In this document: one piece after another, positions 36,748 to 45,047 of the stretch
Layout: every line of letters starts with the position of its first letter
Numbering within the stretch: the stretch's first letter is position 1
Source: Paraburkholderia fynbosensis
GTDB lineage: Bacteria; Pseudomonadota; Gammaproteobacteria; Burkholderiales; Burkholderiaceae
DNA: 64,000 nucleotides
NCBI RefSeq assembly: GCF_902859935.1
Contig: NZ_CADIKI010000007.1
Location: 62,001 to 126,000 of the forward strand
Direction: 5' to 3'
Made by a program: the position numbers and the translations under genes
The notes under the pieces: model-generated
Told to the model about the DNA's origin: nothing
The model's database searches: none
What the model saw: the letters and a program-made list of their open reading frames with translations, nothing else

Positions 36748-38157
36748 TTGAGCACGCTGATCGTCCTACTGCCGCCGCGTGACCCGGCGGTGCCATCGCA
36801 GGAATGGCAATTGCCCGAGCTGCCGTTCGTTCTGCTCGACAAGTCGGGCCGCACCCAGCGCGCCGGCCGCTCCGCGCTCGCGCTGCTGCCGCGCGCGACG
36901 TCGACGGTGCTGATGGTCGCCGCGCGCGACCTGCTGATGATGCCCACGACGCTGCCGCCGCTGCGCGGTCCGAAGCTGCGTCAGGCCCTGCCCAACATCG
37001 TCGAGGATCAGCTGATCCAGGACCCGCAAACCTGTCACATCGCCGTCGACCCGCAACCGGCCGCGGGCGGCCGGCAGCTGCTCGCGATCATCGACCGTGG
37101 CTGGTTCCGCTTTATCTGCGAGGCATTCACGACGGCCGGTCACCGCAGCTTGCGCGCCGTGCCGGTGACGCGCTGCCTGCCGCAGGCAGCCGCGCCCGCT
37201 ACCCTCGCCGAAATCGCGGAACTGGTCGACGCGGGCGAGCCGACGCTGGCGGGCTCGGCCGACGTCGCGACGGCGCTGCCGGGCGTCGCGCCCGTGGTGG
37301 CGCCCGATGTCGCCGCCGTAGTGCCGATGGTGGCCGCCGTGCTCGGCGCGGTGGTGCCGACCGCGCCCGCCTTGCTGCTGGAAGGCGTGGTCGAGAGCGG
37401 CGTGCCGCGCGTCGAACTGGCGATTGCGCGTGGGGTGCAAGGCGAAGGTATGGCGGTGCCGGCCAATGCGGTGAACACGACGCTCGGCGCGCTCGCCGGC
37501 GCGGCGTCCGTCTCGCTGTACATGCTGACCGAAGTGCCGGGCAACGAGCCCGGTCTCGCCGCGAACAGCCCGGCGCGGCTGGCCGCGCATATCCACGGCG
37601 CGAGTCCGTTGCCGTTCGAGCAGCTCGCCCGGCGCGCGCTGGAGTGCCGCTTCGATCTGTGCCAGTTCGAGTTCGCGTCGCAGCCGTGGCGGCTCGACCG
37701 CGCGACGCTGCGGCGTCTGCGCCTGCCGGTGCTGCTGGCGATCGGCGCGCTGGTCATCGCGATTGTCGGCGCGAACGTGCAGTGGCTGATGCTCGCGCGC
37801 GAACGCGACGCGATCAGCACGCAGATGACCGAGCTGCTGCTCAATACCTTCCCGAAGACGACGGTCGTGCTCGATGCGCCCGGTCAGATGTCGCGCCAGT
37901 TGCAGCAGCTGCGTGTGGCGGCGGGCGAACTGTCGCCGGATGACTTCCTGTCGCTCGCCGACGGCCTCGCGCGCTCGCTCGCGCCGGTGCCGGTCAACGG
38001 CATCGCGGCGCTCGACTATCACGACCGGCGGCTCGACGTGACCTTCAAGCCCGAGGTCAAGCTCGACCCCGACTTCGCGAAGCGCCTCGGACGCAACGGG
38101 CTGAGCGGCGCGATCGACAGCAATACCGGCAAGTGGACCATCAGGAACGGACAATGA
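36748..38157 (+). CDS. gspL: Type II secretion protein GspL
   Basis: 469 aa, TTG start at 36748 preceded by GGAGAG. The N-terminal cytoplasmic actin-like domain (RSALALLPRATSTVLMVAARDLLMMPTT) recruits GspE. One transmembrane segment near residues 325-345 (LPVLLAIGALVIAIVGANVQW) and a small periplasmic domain follow. The middle region is unusually rich in Ala/Val/Pro. gspM starts inside its stop codon. Confidence 0.88.
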   Translation: MSTLIVLLPPRDPAVPSQEWQLPELPFVLLDKSGRTQRAGRSALALLPRATSTVLMVAARDLLMMPTTLPPLRGPKLRQALPNIVEDQLIQDPQTCHIAVDPQPAAGGRQLLAIIDRGWFRFICEAFTTAGHRSLRAVPVTRCLPQAAAPATLAEIAELVDAGEPTLAGSADVATALPGVAPVVAPDVAAVVPMVAAVLGAVVPTAPALLLEGVVESGVPRVELAIARGVQGEGMAVPANAVNTTLGALAGAASVSLYMLTEVPGNEPGLAANSPARLAAHIHGASPLPFEQLARRALECRFDLCQFEFASQPWRLDRATLRRLRLPVLLAIGALVIAIVGANVQWLMLARERDAISTQMTELLLNTFPKTTVVLDAPGQMSRQLQQLRVAAGELSPDDFLSLADGLARSLAPVPVNGIAALDYHDRRLDVTFKPEVKLDPDFAKRLGRNGLSGAIDSNTGKWTIRNGQ

Positions 38158-38657
38158 AAGCTGAACTCGCTCAAACATGGGCCGGCTTCTGGGACCAGCG
38201 CACCGAGCGCGAAAAAGCCATCATCACGTGGGGCGGCGGTGTGCTCGCCGTGGTGCTCGCGTGGTCGGTGCTGTGGGCGCCGGCGCAGGAAGGCCGCGTG
38301 CATCTGCGTGAATCGCTGCCCAGCCTGCAGCACCAACTCGCGCAGATGACCGCGCAGGCGAACGAAGCGCGCGCGCTTTCGGCGGTCGCGCAAGGCGTCG
38401 CGCCGACCGGCGCCGCGCTCAAGGATGCGCTCTCCGCGTCGCTCAGCGATCACGGGCTTGCTGCCACGCAGGTGCAGGTGATCGGCAACGCGGTGCAGAT
38501 CCAGATGAAGAACGCGTCGTTCCCGGCGTGGACCAGCTGGGTCGACGATGCGCGCAAGCAGTTCAAGGTGCAGATCGCCGAGGCGCATGTCACCGCGCTG
38601 AAGGACGACGGCCAGGTGGATCTGACGGCGTCGTTGCAGCCGTCGACCGCGAAATGA
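38154..38657 (+). CDS. gspM: Type II secretion protein GspM
   Basis: 167 aa from ATG at 38154, overlapping the gspL stop by 4 bp (ATGA). A short cytoplasmic start, one membrane segment (TWGGGVLAVVLAWSVLWAP) and a periplasmic domain match GspM, the partner of GspL. The upstream methionine (38133) gives a longer, less plausible start. Confidence 0.88.
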   Translation: MKAELAQTWAGFWDQRTEREKAIITWGGGVLAVVLAWSVLWAPAQEGRVHLRESLPSLQHQLAQMTAQANEARALSAVAQGVAPTGAALKDALSASLSDHGLAATQVQVIGNAVQIQMKNASFPAWTSWVDDARKQFKVQIAEAHVTALKDDGQVDLTASLQPSTAK

Positions 38658-38679
38658 GCGCGGCGCTACGGGGTTTCGC

Positions 38680-39459
38680 ATGAGTTACTGGATGCGGCGC
38701 GCGCGCGCCGCGCTGCCGTGGGCGGTGGTGGGCGGGCTGGCCTCGGCGGTGGTGATGCTCTCGCTGTTGCCGGCCGCCTGGATCACGCCGCAGTTCGCGC
38801 GGCAAACGGGCGGCCACGTCAATCTGGTCGACCCGGCCGGCTCGCTCTGGCACGGCTCGGCCACGCTGATGCTGGCCGCCGGCTCCGACATGAGCGCCGC
38901 GACGCTGCTGCCTGGCCGGATCGAATGGAGCACGGCGTTCTGGCCGCTGTTCACCGGCCGTGTGCGTATGGTCATGCGGCATAGCGAGGCGATGCCCGAC
39001 CCGATCACGGTCGACGCCACGCCGCGCAGCGCGACCGTCACGCCCGGCACGATCGCCGTGCCGGCTTCGCTGTTGAGCGGTCTCGGCGCACCCTTCAATA
39101 CGCTCGATCTGCAGGGCAATGTGCAGCTTTCCTGGTCCGACTGGCGCAGCTTCAACCGGGAAGCGTTCGGCCAGCTGACGGTGACGCTGAACGATGTCAG
39201 TTCGCGCGTCTCGCTGGTCAAGCCGCTCGGCTCGTACCGCGTGACCTTTCAGGCGCAAGGCGCATCGTCCACGCTCGATCTGACGACCCTCAAGGGCCCG
39301 CTGATGCTCAACGGCAACGGCACGATATCTGCCGCGTCGACGTCGTTCCACGGCACTGCCAGCGCCGCCCCCGAAGCGCGCGAAAACCTCGCGGGGCTGT
39401 TGAATCTGCTGGGCCGGCCGAGCGGACCGGATACGGTGACGTTGACGTTTGCACACTGA
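38680..39459 (+). CDS. gspN: Type II secretion protein GspN
   Basis: 259 aa. One N-terminal membrane segment (ALPWAVVGGLASAVVMLSLLPAAW) precedes a periplasmic domain with GSLWHGSATLMLA, matching GspN. GspN is present in only some systems and its exact role is unclear. It is the last gene of the cluster and ends at a terminator. Confidence 0.88.
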   Translation: MSYWMRRARAALPWAVVGGLASAVVMLSLLPAAWITPQFARQTGGHVNLVDPAGSLWHGSATLMLAAGSDMSAATLLPGRIEWSTAFWPLFTGRVRMVMRHSEAMPDPITVDATPRSATVTPGTIAVPASLLSGLGAPFNTLDLQGNVQLSWSDWRSFNREAFGQLTVTLNDVSSRVSLVKPLGSYRVTFQAQGASSTLDLTTLKGPLMLNGNGTISAASTSFHGTASAAPEARENLAGLLNLLGRPSGPDTVTLTFAH

Positions 39460-39530
39460 GGTTCGCGCGCCGACGTTTGCGGCTGGCGCGACGATGCGGG
39501 TCACCTGCCCGGTTGCGTTGGCACGATAGA

Positions 39531-39568
39531 AAAGAGGCATGGGCGCATTTCGCGGCCATGCCTCTTTT
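39531..39568 (+). terminator. Bidirectional terminator after gspN
   Basis: AAAGAGGCATGG and CCATGCCTCTTT are perfect 12-bp arms with a 13-nt loop, followed by T residues. It separates gspN from the convergent outer-membrane factor gene. Confidence 0.85.
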
Positions 39569-39595
39569 GCTTCGCACCGGCGAGCGCCGAGGCGC

Positions 39596-41167
39596 TTATC
39601 TGCTCTGAACCTGCTGTTGCGGCGCGGCCCCGCTCTGCGCGACGGGCACCGCCGATGCCGCCTGCAACGGCGCCGGCGCGGCCACGTCGCCGGTTTCGCG
39701 ATTCATCTGCGATGCCTCCCAGCCGCCGCCCAGCGCCTTCACCAGACCCACCGACGACACCATCCGTTGCCCAGCGATGCTCTCGAGCTTCTGCTCGGCC
39801 GTGAACGCCGTGGTCTGCGCGGTCAGCACGTTGACGAAGCCGACTGTGCCCGCCTTGTACTCGTTCGTGACGATGGCGAGTGCCTGGCGGGCCGAGTCGA
39901 CCGCTTGCCGCTGCACGACGATTTCCTGTTCGAGAATGCGCAGCGACGCGAGGTTGTCTTCGACGTCCTGGAACGCGGCCAGCACCGTTTGACGGTAGCT
40001 GGCGACGTCCGCGTCGTAGTTGGCGCGGGCGGCTTCGGTCTGGGCCTTACGCAGACCGGCGTCGAACAGCGTGGCCGCGAGTTGCGGGCCGACCGTCCAG
40101 AAGCGCGACGGCGCGGTCAGCAGCTGCGAGAACACCGAATTCTCGAAGCCGCCGGTAGCCGACACCGTCAGCGACGGGAAGAACGCCGCAATCGCCACGC
40201 CGATCTGCTCGTTCGCGGCAGCGGCCTTGCGTTCGGCCGACGCGATGTCCGGACGCCGCTCCAGCAGCGCCGACGGCATCTGCGCAGGCACGGCGGGCGG
40301 GGTTGCGGTGAGCGGCATTGGCGGCAGCGTGAAGACCGAGGCCGGCACGCCGATCAGGACGGCGATCGCGTGCTCGTCCTGCGCGCGCTGGATGCCGTTG
40401 TCGATCGCGGCGGCCTGCGCGGACTGCAACTGCGTTTGCGCCTGAATCACGTCCGAGCGCGCGGCGACACCTGCGGCGTACTGATTCTGCGTGAGTTGCA
40501 GCGAGCGTTGATAAGCCGCGACGGTGTCGTCGAGCAGCTTCTGGGTGGAGTCGAGCGCGCGCAGCGAGAAATAGGTTTGCGCGAGCGTGGCCTGAGCGGA
40601 CAGCCTGGCGTTCGCCAGATCGGCGGCCGCGCCCTGCTGGCCCGCTTTCTGCGCGTTGACGGAGCGAGTGACCGAACCCCACAGATCGGGCTCCCAGCTG
40701 GCGTCGAGTTGCACGTTGAAACTGTTGCCGACGCCGGAGCGGCTGCTGCCGGTCGTCGAGCTTCCGCTGGATGCGATGCCGTTGCCGGAACGCGTCGCGC
40801 CCGCCGAAGCGCCGATCACCGGGAAATACGCCGAACGCGCCTCGCTGACCAGCGCGCGTGCCTGCCGATAGGTGGCGGCGAATTGCGCGACGGTCTGGTT
40901 TGCGGCGTTCAGCTTGTCTATGAGCGCGTTGAGTTGCGGGTCTTCGTAGATCGTCCACCAGTCGCCGCGATCGTGTTGGTCGGCGGGTTCGGCGACTTTC
41001 CAACCGGGGGCGGCCTCCTTGAACGACGCGGGGATCTCGGTGGCCGGCCGCTTGTAGTCTGGGCCGACAGCACAAGCGGCCAGCAGCGTGGCGAGGGCCG
41101 CTGTTATCGCAATGGTCAGGGCGCGAGGCGCAAGCGGCCGCGCGCGCGAGATTCGATCAGACTGCAT
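39596..41167 (-). CDS. Outer-membrane efflux factor, NodT family (OprM-like lipoprotein)
   Basis: 523 aa from ATG at 41167. A lipoprotein signal (ATLLAACAVGPDYKRP) places the lipid-anchored cysteine in the usual position. Two OEP repeats follow, with long helical stretches, typical of TolC/OprM-type outer-membrane factors. Such proteins form the exit duct of tripartite pumps. No membrane-fusion protein gene adjoins; the DHA2 pump 1.5 kb away is on the other strand. Confidence 0.92.
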   Translation of the reverse strand: MQSDRISRARPLAPRALTIAITAALATLLAACAVGPDYKRPATEIPASFKEAAPGWKVAEPADQHDRGDWWTIYEDPQLNALIDKLNAANQTVAQFAATYRQARALVSEARSAYFPVIGASAGATRSGNGIASSGSSTTGSSRSGVGNSFNVQLDASWEPDLWGSVTRSVNAQKAGQQGAAADLANARLSAQATLAQTYFSLRALDSTQKLLDDTVAAYQRSLQLTQNQYAAGVAARSDVIQAQTQLQSAQAAAIDNGIQRAQDEHAIAVLIGVPASVFTLPPMPLTATPPAVPAQMPSALLERRPDIASAERKAAAANEQIGVAIAAFFPSLTVSATGGFENSVFSQLLTAPSRFWTVGPQLAATLFDAGLRKAQTEAARANYDADVASYRQTVLAAFQDVEDNLASLRILEQEIVVQRQAVDSARQALAIVTNEYKAGTVGFVNVLTAQTTAFTAEQKLESIAGQRMVSSVGLVKALGGGWEASQMNRETGDVAAPAPLQAASAVPVAQSGAAPQQQVQSR

Positions 41168-41375
41168 GCAATGAATTCCTTCTGGACGCCGCAATGCGGC
41201 CGATGGCGGCACCGTCGGCCGGGCGATATCTTGGTCTGCCGAAATGTTAGCGTATGAGCCCGCGTGAACGCGGGAAACTGAAAGGGTAATGCGGGGATGC
41301 GCGCAGGTGTGTTACTTAGGGTGTCGCGATGGTTACGTGCTGTTACCGGCGCGGCCGGCAGCCTGATCGAGGCCG

Positions 41376-41747
41376 TTAAACCCGTGATTCGGTCGATGTG
41401 GTCTGGCGCGCCAGTCGGCCCGCCGCCGCCCGGCATGGCGCATCGCCGCGCGCCTGGCAGACGCCTGCGGGACTGGCCGCATGGGTCGCGTTGCCTGCCG
41501 CTGTCGTGACGCCTTCGGTCAGGGCCGGCGCAGCGGCCCGCTTCACCTCTGTCGCCTGCGCGACCCTCCTGCCCCGCCGATGCTCGACCCAAGCCAACAC
41601 CGCGACCCCCACCGACCCGCCGGGCAACACGAACAGCCCGGCGAACAGCGCCAGTTTCCACCAGCGGTGCGGCCCCTTGAAGCTATGCAACGCGGAATCG
41701 GTCAGGGAGCGGCTCAAGCCGCCGAGGGTGTTTTTGAGGTACAGCAT
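41376..41747 (-). CDS. Small hypothetical membrane protein
   Basis: 123 aa with a ribosome site (AAGGA) 8 nt before ATG at 41747. One membrane segment (WWKLALFAGLFVLPGGSVGVAVLAWV) precedes a basic, alanine-rich tail. No family recognised. It lies between the efflux factor and the MarR gene. Confidence 0.6.
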   Translation of the reverse strand: MLYLKNTLGGLSRSLTDSALHSFKGPHRWWKLALFAGLFVLPGGSVGVAVLAWVEHRRGRRVAQATEVKRAAAPALTEGVTTAAGNATHAASPAGVCQARGDAPCRAAAGRLARQTTSTESRV

Positions 41748-41841
41748 GGGGGAAATCCTTTTTGCACGGCGCGCTCGCGGCGTGCAGACAATCGGTCAGA
41801 ACATGGGCTCGGAGGCGGGTAACTCGTTGCCTGTAATAATA

Positions 41842-41870
41842 TTGACTATGCAATTAAATTTCAACATACT
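41842..41870 (+). promoter_or_regulatory. Strong sigma-70-like promoter candidate
   Basis: TTGACT (41842-41847), a 17-bp spacer, CATACT (41865-41870) in an AT-rich stretch. It could drive the MarR/DHA2 genes with a ~110-nt leader. Confidence 0.5.
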
Positions 41871-41929
41871 TTGCGCCGCGCGCGTGTTGCGTGTTGTTTT
41901 TCCGTTGGCCGCGAAGCGCATCATTTGAT

Positions 41930-41957
41930 TTGACTTACCTGCTTAGGCAGCTAAACT
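41930..41957 (+). promoter_or_regulatory. MarR gene promoter with palindromic operator in the spacer
   Basis: TTGACT (41930-41935), 16-bp spacer, TAAACT (41952-41957), 27 bp before the MarR ATG. The near-palindrome TTACCTGC-ttag-GCAGCTAA (41935-41954) fills the spacer, as expected of a MarR autorepression operator. Confidence 0.55.
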
Positions 41958-41989
41958 TCATTTCTGCTTCCCGATGTATTGGAACCACC

Positions 41990-42532
41990 ATGACCGACGG
42001 TCCCTACAAAGCAGACGAGATTCAGCTGACGACGAGTCTCGGCTACTACCTGACGAAAGCGCGCAACGTGCTGGTCGAGCGGACGGATCGTGCGGTTAAA
42101 CCGCTCGGGCTGACCGCGCAGCAGATCGGCGTGATCGTGATGTTGTCGTCGCGGCGCGCGAGCACGCCGTTCGAGCTGTCGCGCGCCATGTCGTATGACA
42201 GCGGCTCGATGACGCGTCTGCTCGATCGACTTGAAAAGAAAGGCTTTGTCGTCCGCACGCGCAGTGACGCCGATCGCCGGATGGTGAAACTGGAACTGAC
42301 GCCGCAAGGTCACGACGCGGCACGCCAGCTGCCCAGTCTCGGCGCGGCGGTGCTGAACGAGCAATTGCGCGGCTTCTCTGCCGACGAGCATGCGACCTTG
42401 ATCGAGCTGCTCGCCCGTTTCATTGCGAACGGTCCCGGCGACGGAATCGGCGCGGCTTGCGGGTTGGGGCCGCAATCGGAGTCGCAGGGAGAATCACCCA
42501 AAGCGGCCTCGCCGGACTGCGGCGGCCAGTAA
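41990..42532 (+). CDS. MarR-family regulator of the downstream DHA2 pump
   Basis: 180 aa from ATG at 41990 (MTDGPYKADE). The winged helix core has TPFELSRAMSYDSGSMTRLLDRLEKKGFV and RRMVKLELT. A short Ser/Gly-rich tail follows. It precedes a DHA2 drug transporter on the same strand with a palindrome in its own promoter, the usual emrR-like arrangement: it probably represses both genes until a drug or phenolic ligand binds. Confidence 0.9.
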   Translation: MTDGPYKADEIQLTTSLGYYLTKARNVLVERTDRAVKPLGLTAQQIGVIVMLSSRRASTPFELSRAMSYDSGSMTRLLDRLEKKGFVVRTRSDADRRMVKLELTPQGHDAARQLPSLGAAVLNEQLRGFSADEHATLIELLARFIANGPGDGIGAACGLGPQSESQGESPKAASPDCGGQ

Positions 42533-42573
42533 CCAAAAGGCGTTTTTTTGACGCGCCGTTGCCTTTATATATC

Positions 42574-42641
42574 TGTCAGGGCAGAGGATGTTCCGGCATA
42601 TAAGTGCGCTGGTCGAAAGGCGTAATAAAGCTGCCCTGACA
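42574..42641 (+). repeat. Perfect 11-bp inverted repeat in the DHA2 pump leader
   Basis: TGTCAGGGCAG (42574-42584) and CTGCCCTGACA (42631-42641) separated by 46 bp, ending 26 bp before the pump start. It could be an RNA stem-loop or paired protein sites. Confidence 0.6.
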
Positions 42642-42667
42642 AGCTTTCCCGACTGAGGAGAAGAACT

Positions 42668-44230
42668 ATGGACGCCACGGCTTCCGCCGTTGCCCGGCCC
42701 GCCGCCGAACCCGCCCCGCTCAAGGGCGGGGCGCTCGCCTTGCTGACCGTCGGCCTCGCGCTCGGCACCTTCATGGAAGTGCTCGACACCTCGATCGCGA
42801 ACGTTGCGGTGCCGACCATTTCCGGCAGCCTCGGGGTGGCGACCAGCCAAGGCACGTGGGTCATCTCGTCGTATTCGGTGGCATCGGCGATCGCCGTGCC
42901 GCTGACAGGCTGGCTCGCGCGGCGTGTCGGCGAAGTGCGGCTCTTCACGCTGTCCGTGCTGCTTTTTACGATTGCATCGGCGCTGTGCGGTTTCGCGCAC
43001 AACTTCGAATCGCTGATCGGGTTCCGGCTCGTGCAAGGGCTGGTCTCCGGGCCGATGGTTCCGCTTTCGCAAACCATCCTGATGCGTTCCTATCCCCCGG
43101 AGAAGCGCGGGCTTGCGCTCGGCCTCTGGGCGATGACCGTGATTTGCGCGCCGATTTTCGGACCCGTGATGGGCGGCTATATCACCGACAACTTCACGTG
43201 GCCGTGGATCTTCTACATCAACGTGCCAATCGGGCTGTTCTCGGCGGTGTGCGCCTATCTGCTCCTGCGCGGCCGCGAGACGAAGACCACCCGTCAACGC
43301 ATCGATGCAGTAGGCCTCGCGTTGCTCGTGATCGGCGTGTCGTGTCTGCAGATGATGCTCGACCTCGGCAAGGACCGTGACTGGTTCAACTCGACATTCA
43401 TCGTCGCGCTGGCGGTGATCGCGGTGGTGTCGATCGCCTTCCTGCTGGTGTGGGAGATGACGGAGAAAGAACCCGTCGTCGATCTCTCGCTGTTCAAGGA
43501 CCGTAACTTCGCGCTCGGTGTGCTGATCATTTCGTTCGGCTTCATGGCCTTTTTCGGGTCGGTGGTGATCTTCCCGCTGTGGCTGCAAACGGTCATGGGC
43601 TACACCGCCGGCCTGGCGGGCCTCGCGACCGCGCCGGTCGGCCTGCTCGCGCTGTTCCTGTCGCCGCTGATCGGCAAGAACATGCACCGGCTTAACCTGC
43701 GCATGGTGGCGAGCTTTGCGTTCATCGTGTTTGCGTTCGTCTCATTCTGGAACTCGACGTTTACGCTCGACGTGCCGTTCAATCACGTAATCTGGCCGCG
43801 TCTCGTGCAAGGTATCGGCGTGGCCTGCTTCTTCGTGCCGATGACGACCATCACGCTGTCGAGCGTACCCGACGACCGGCTCGCCAGCGCGTCGGGTTTA
43901 TCGAACTTTTTCCGGACTTTGTCGGGAGCGATCGGCACCGCAATCAGCACGACGTTCTGGGAGAACGACACGATCACCCATCACGCCATGCTGGCCGATT
44001 CGGTGAACGTGTATTCGGCGAACACCAACGCCTACACCAATGCGCTGGCGGGGATCGGACTCTCCGGCGATGGCGTTACCGCGCAATTGAACCAGGTGGT
44101 GACCGCCCAGGCGTACATGATGGCCACCAACGATTTCTTCCGCATCTCCTGCGCGGCGTTTCTCGTGCTTGCGGTACTGGTGTGGATTACCAAGCCGCGC
44201 AAAGGCGCAGGTCCTTCGATGGGGCATTGA
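42668..44230 (+). CDS. DHA2-family multidrug/proton antiporter (EmrB/QacA type)
   Basis: 520 aa, 14 predicted membrane helices. DHA2 landmarks include MEVLDTSIANVAVPTI near residue 36, GWLARRVGEVRLF and the antiporter segment GPVMGGYITDNFTWPWIFYINVPIG. It exports drugs or toxic organics by proton exchange. It follows a MarR gene 135 bp upstream. EmrB proteins need an EmrA adaptor to reach an outer-membrane factor, but no adaptor gene lies here. Confidence 0.94.
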   Translation: MDATASAVARPAAEPAPLKGGALALLTVGLALGTFMEVLDTSIANVAVPTISGSLGVATSQGTWVISSYSVASAIAVPLTGWLARRVGEVRLFTLSVLLFTIASALCGFAHNFESLIGFRLVQGLVSGPMVPLSQTILMRSYPPEKRGLALGLWAMTVICAPIFGPVMGGYITDNFTWPWIFYINVPIGLFSAVCAYLLLRGRETKTTRQRIDAVGLALLVIGVSCLQMMLDLGKDRDWFNSTFIVALAVIAVVSIAFLLVWEMTEKEPVVDLSLFKDRNFALGVLIISFGFMAFFGSVVIFPLWLQTVMGYTAGLAGLATAPVGLLALFLSPLIGKNMHRLNLRMVASFAFIVFAFVSFWNSTFTLDVPFNHVIWPRLVQGIGVACFFVPMTTITLSSVPDDRLASASGLSNFFRTLSGAIGTAISTTFWENDTITHHAMLADSVNVYSANTNAYTNALAGIGLSGDGVTAQLNQVVTAQAYMMATNDFFRISCAAFLVLAVLVWITKPRKGAGPSMGH

Positions 44231-44256
44231 GCTTTATCGCCAGGCTTCGCACGCTT

Positions 44257-44297
44257 ACGTGGGCAACCATGCGAGATCTTCGCATCGTTGCCCACGT
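44257..44297. terminator. Long hairpin between convergent genes
   Basis: ACGTGGGCAAC-c-ATGCGA then gatct then TCGCAT-c-GTTGCCCACGT: an 18-bp stem with a single mismatch. It sits between the DHA2 pump and a convergent lipoprotein gene. Both sides lack a long T tract, so it may act as a transcription block or as a stable RNA element. Confidence 0.55.
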
Positions 44298-44317
44298 TTG
44301 TATTCATCACGGCATCA

Positions 44318-44827
44318 CTACTGTGTCACGGCTTCGCCTGTGCTCGACGGCATCGACTGACCTTGCGTGGAATCCGGATGCATGGCCGTGGGCGCCGCAG
44401 GCGGAGTTGGTTTCACGTCGCCTTGCGGTGCGCCGGCAGTCCCGTCGCGCACGTATTGCTTGAAGTCGGCGCCGGCTTCCCAAGGGTTCGGCTTGCAGCC
44501 CAACGAGCCGTCGCAATGCGCGGCAAAGCCGATGGTCGCCGTGCCGTCCGGGTTCGCCGCGCGCGTGATCTGATACGCCAGCGCACGCTTGCCGCCGTCC
44601 GGTCCGGCAGTCTGAATCAGCGAGTCGGTCGCGGATTCAATCTTGTAGGTCGAATGGGTCGATACCCATGACTGCGCCCGTTGCCACCACAGGTCGCATT
44701 CCGCTTTGTTCGAACACGTCAACGGCTTCGTCGCGATCTGCATGACGTCCGGATCGACCTGGCCTTGCGTCGAACATCCCGCCGCTGTTGCTAGACACAG
44801 CAGCGCGGCCAACAGACCTTTGTTCAT
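44318..44827 (-). CDS. Hypothetical lipoprotein
   Basis: 169 aa from ATG at 44827 (MNKGLLAALLCLATAAGCSTQ). A clear lipobox (TAAGC) predicts an outer-membrane lipoprotein. The rest contains CSNKAECDLWWQRAQSWV and AAHCDGSLGCKPNPW, so it has several cysteines, and ends in a low-complexity Pro/Ser tail. No named family recognised. Earlier methionines in the frame precede the signal peptide and are not used. Confidence 0.8.
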   Translation of the reverse strand: MNKGLLAALLCLATAAGCSTQGQVDPDVMQIATKPLTCSNKAECDLWWQRAQSWVSTHSTYKIESATDSLIQTAGPDGGKRALAYQITRAANPDGTATIGFAAHCDGSLGCKPNPWEAGADFKQYVRDGTAGAPQGDVKPTPPAAPTAMHPDSTQGQSMPSSTGEAVTQ

Positions 44828-44996
44828 CACGTCGATACCTCCTGCCTGGGAGCGTGTCATACCAGGTTGGACCACGGTGCTGGTGTGGTGTTTCATCTGC
44901 GTCAGGGAATCGTCAGAGGGCGCGGAGAATTTGCCGATCCCGTTCGACGCGCGGCCGCACGTCACGTAGTCGTTACCTGCGGATAGTAAGGGCGAT

Positions 44997-45025
44997 AAAA
45001 AAGCGGCCACGTCGGCCGCTTTTTC
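44997..45025 (-). terminator. Terminator of gshA
   Basis: AAGCGGCC-acgtc-GGCCGCTT stem with A and T tracts on both sides, just after the gshA stop on the minus strand. Confidence 0.8.
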
Positions 45026-45047
45026 GTCATTTCGCTATGCGTGTCGT

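Noticed and set aside
36766..38178. A 470-codon minus-strand frame opposite gspL
   Set aside because: Same cause: low-complexity translation with no domains, opposite a well-conserved gene.
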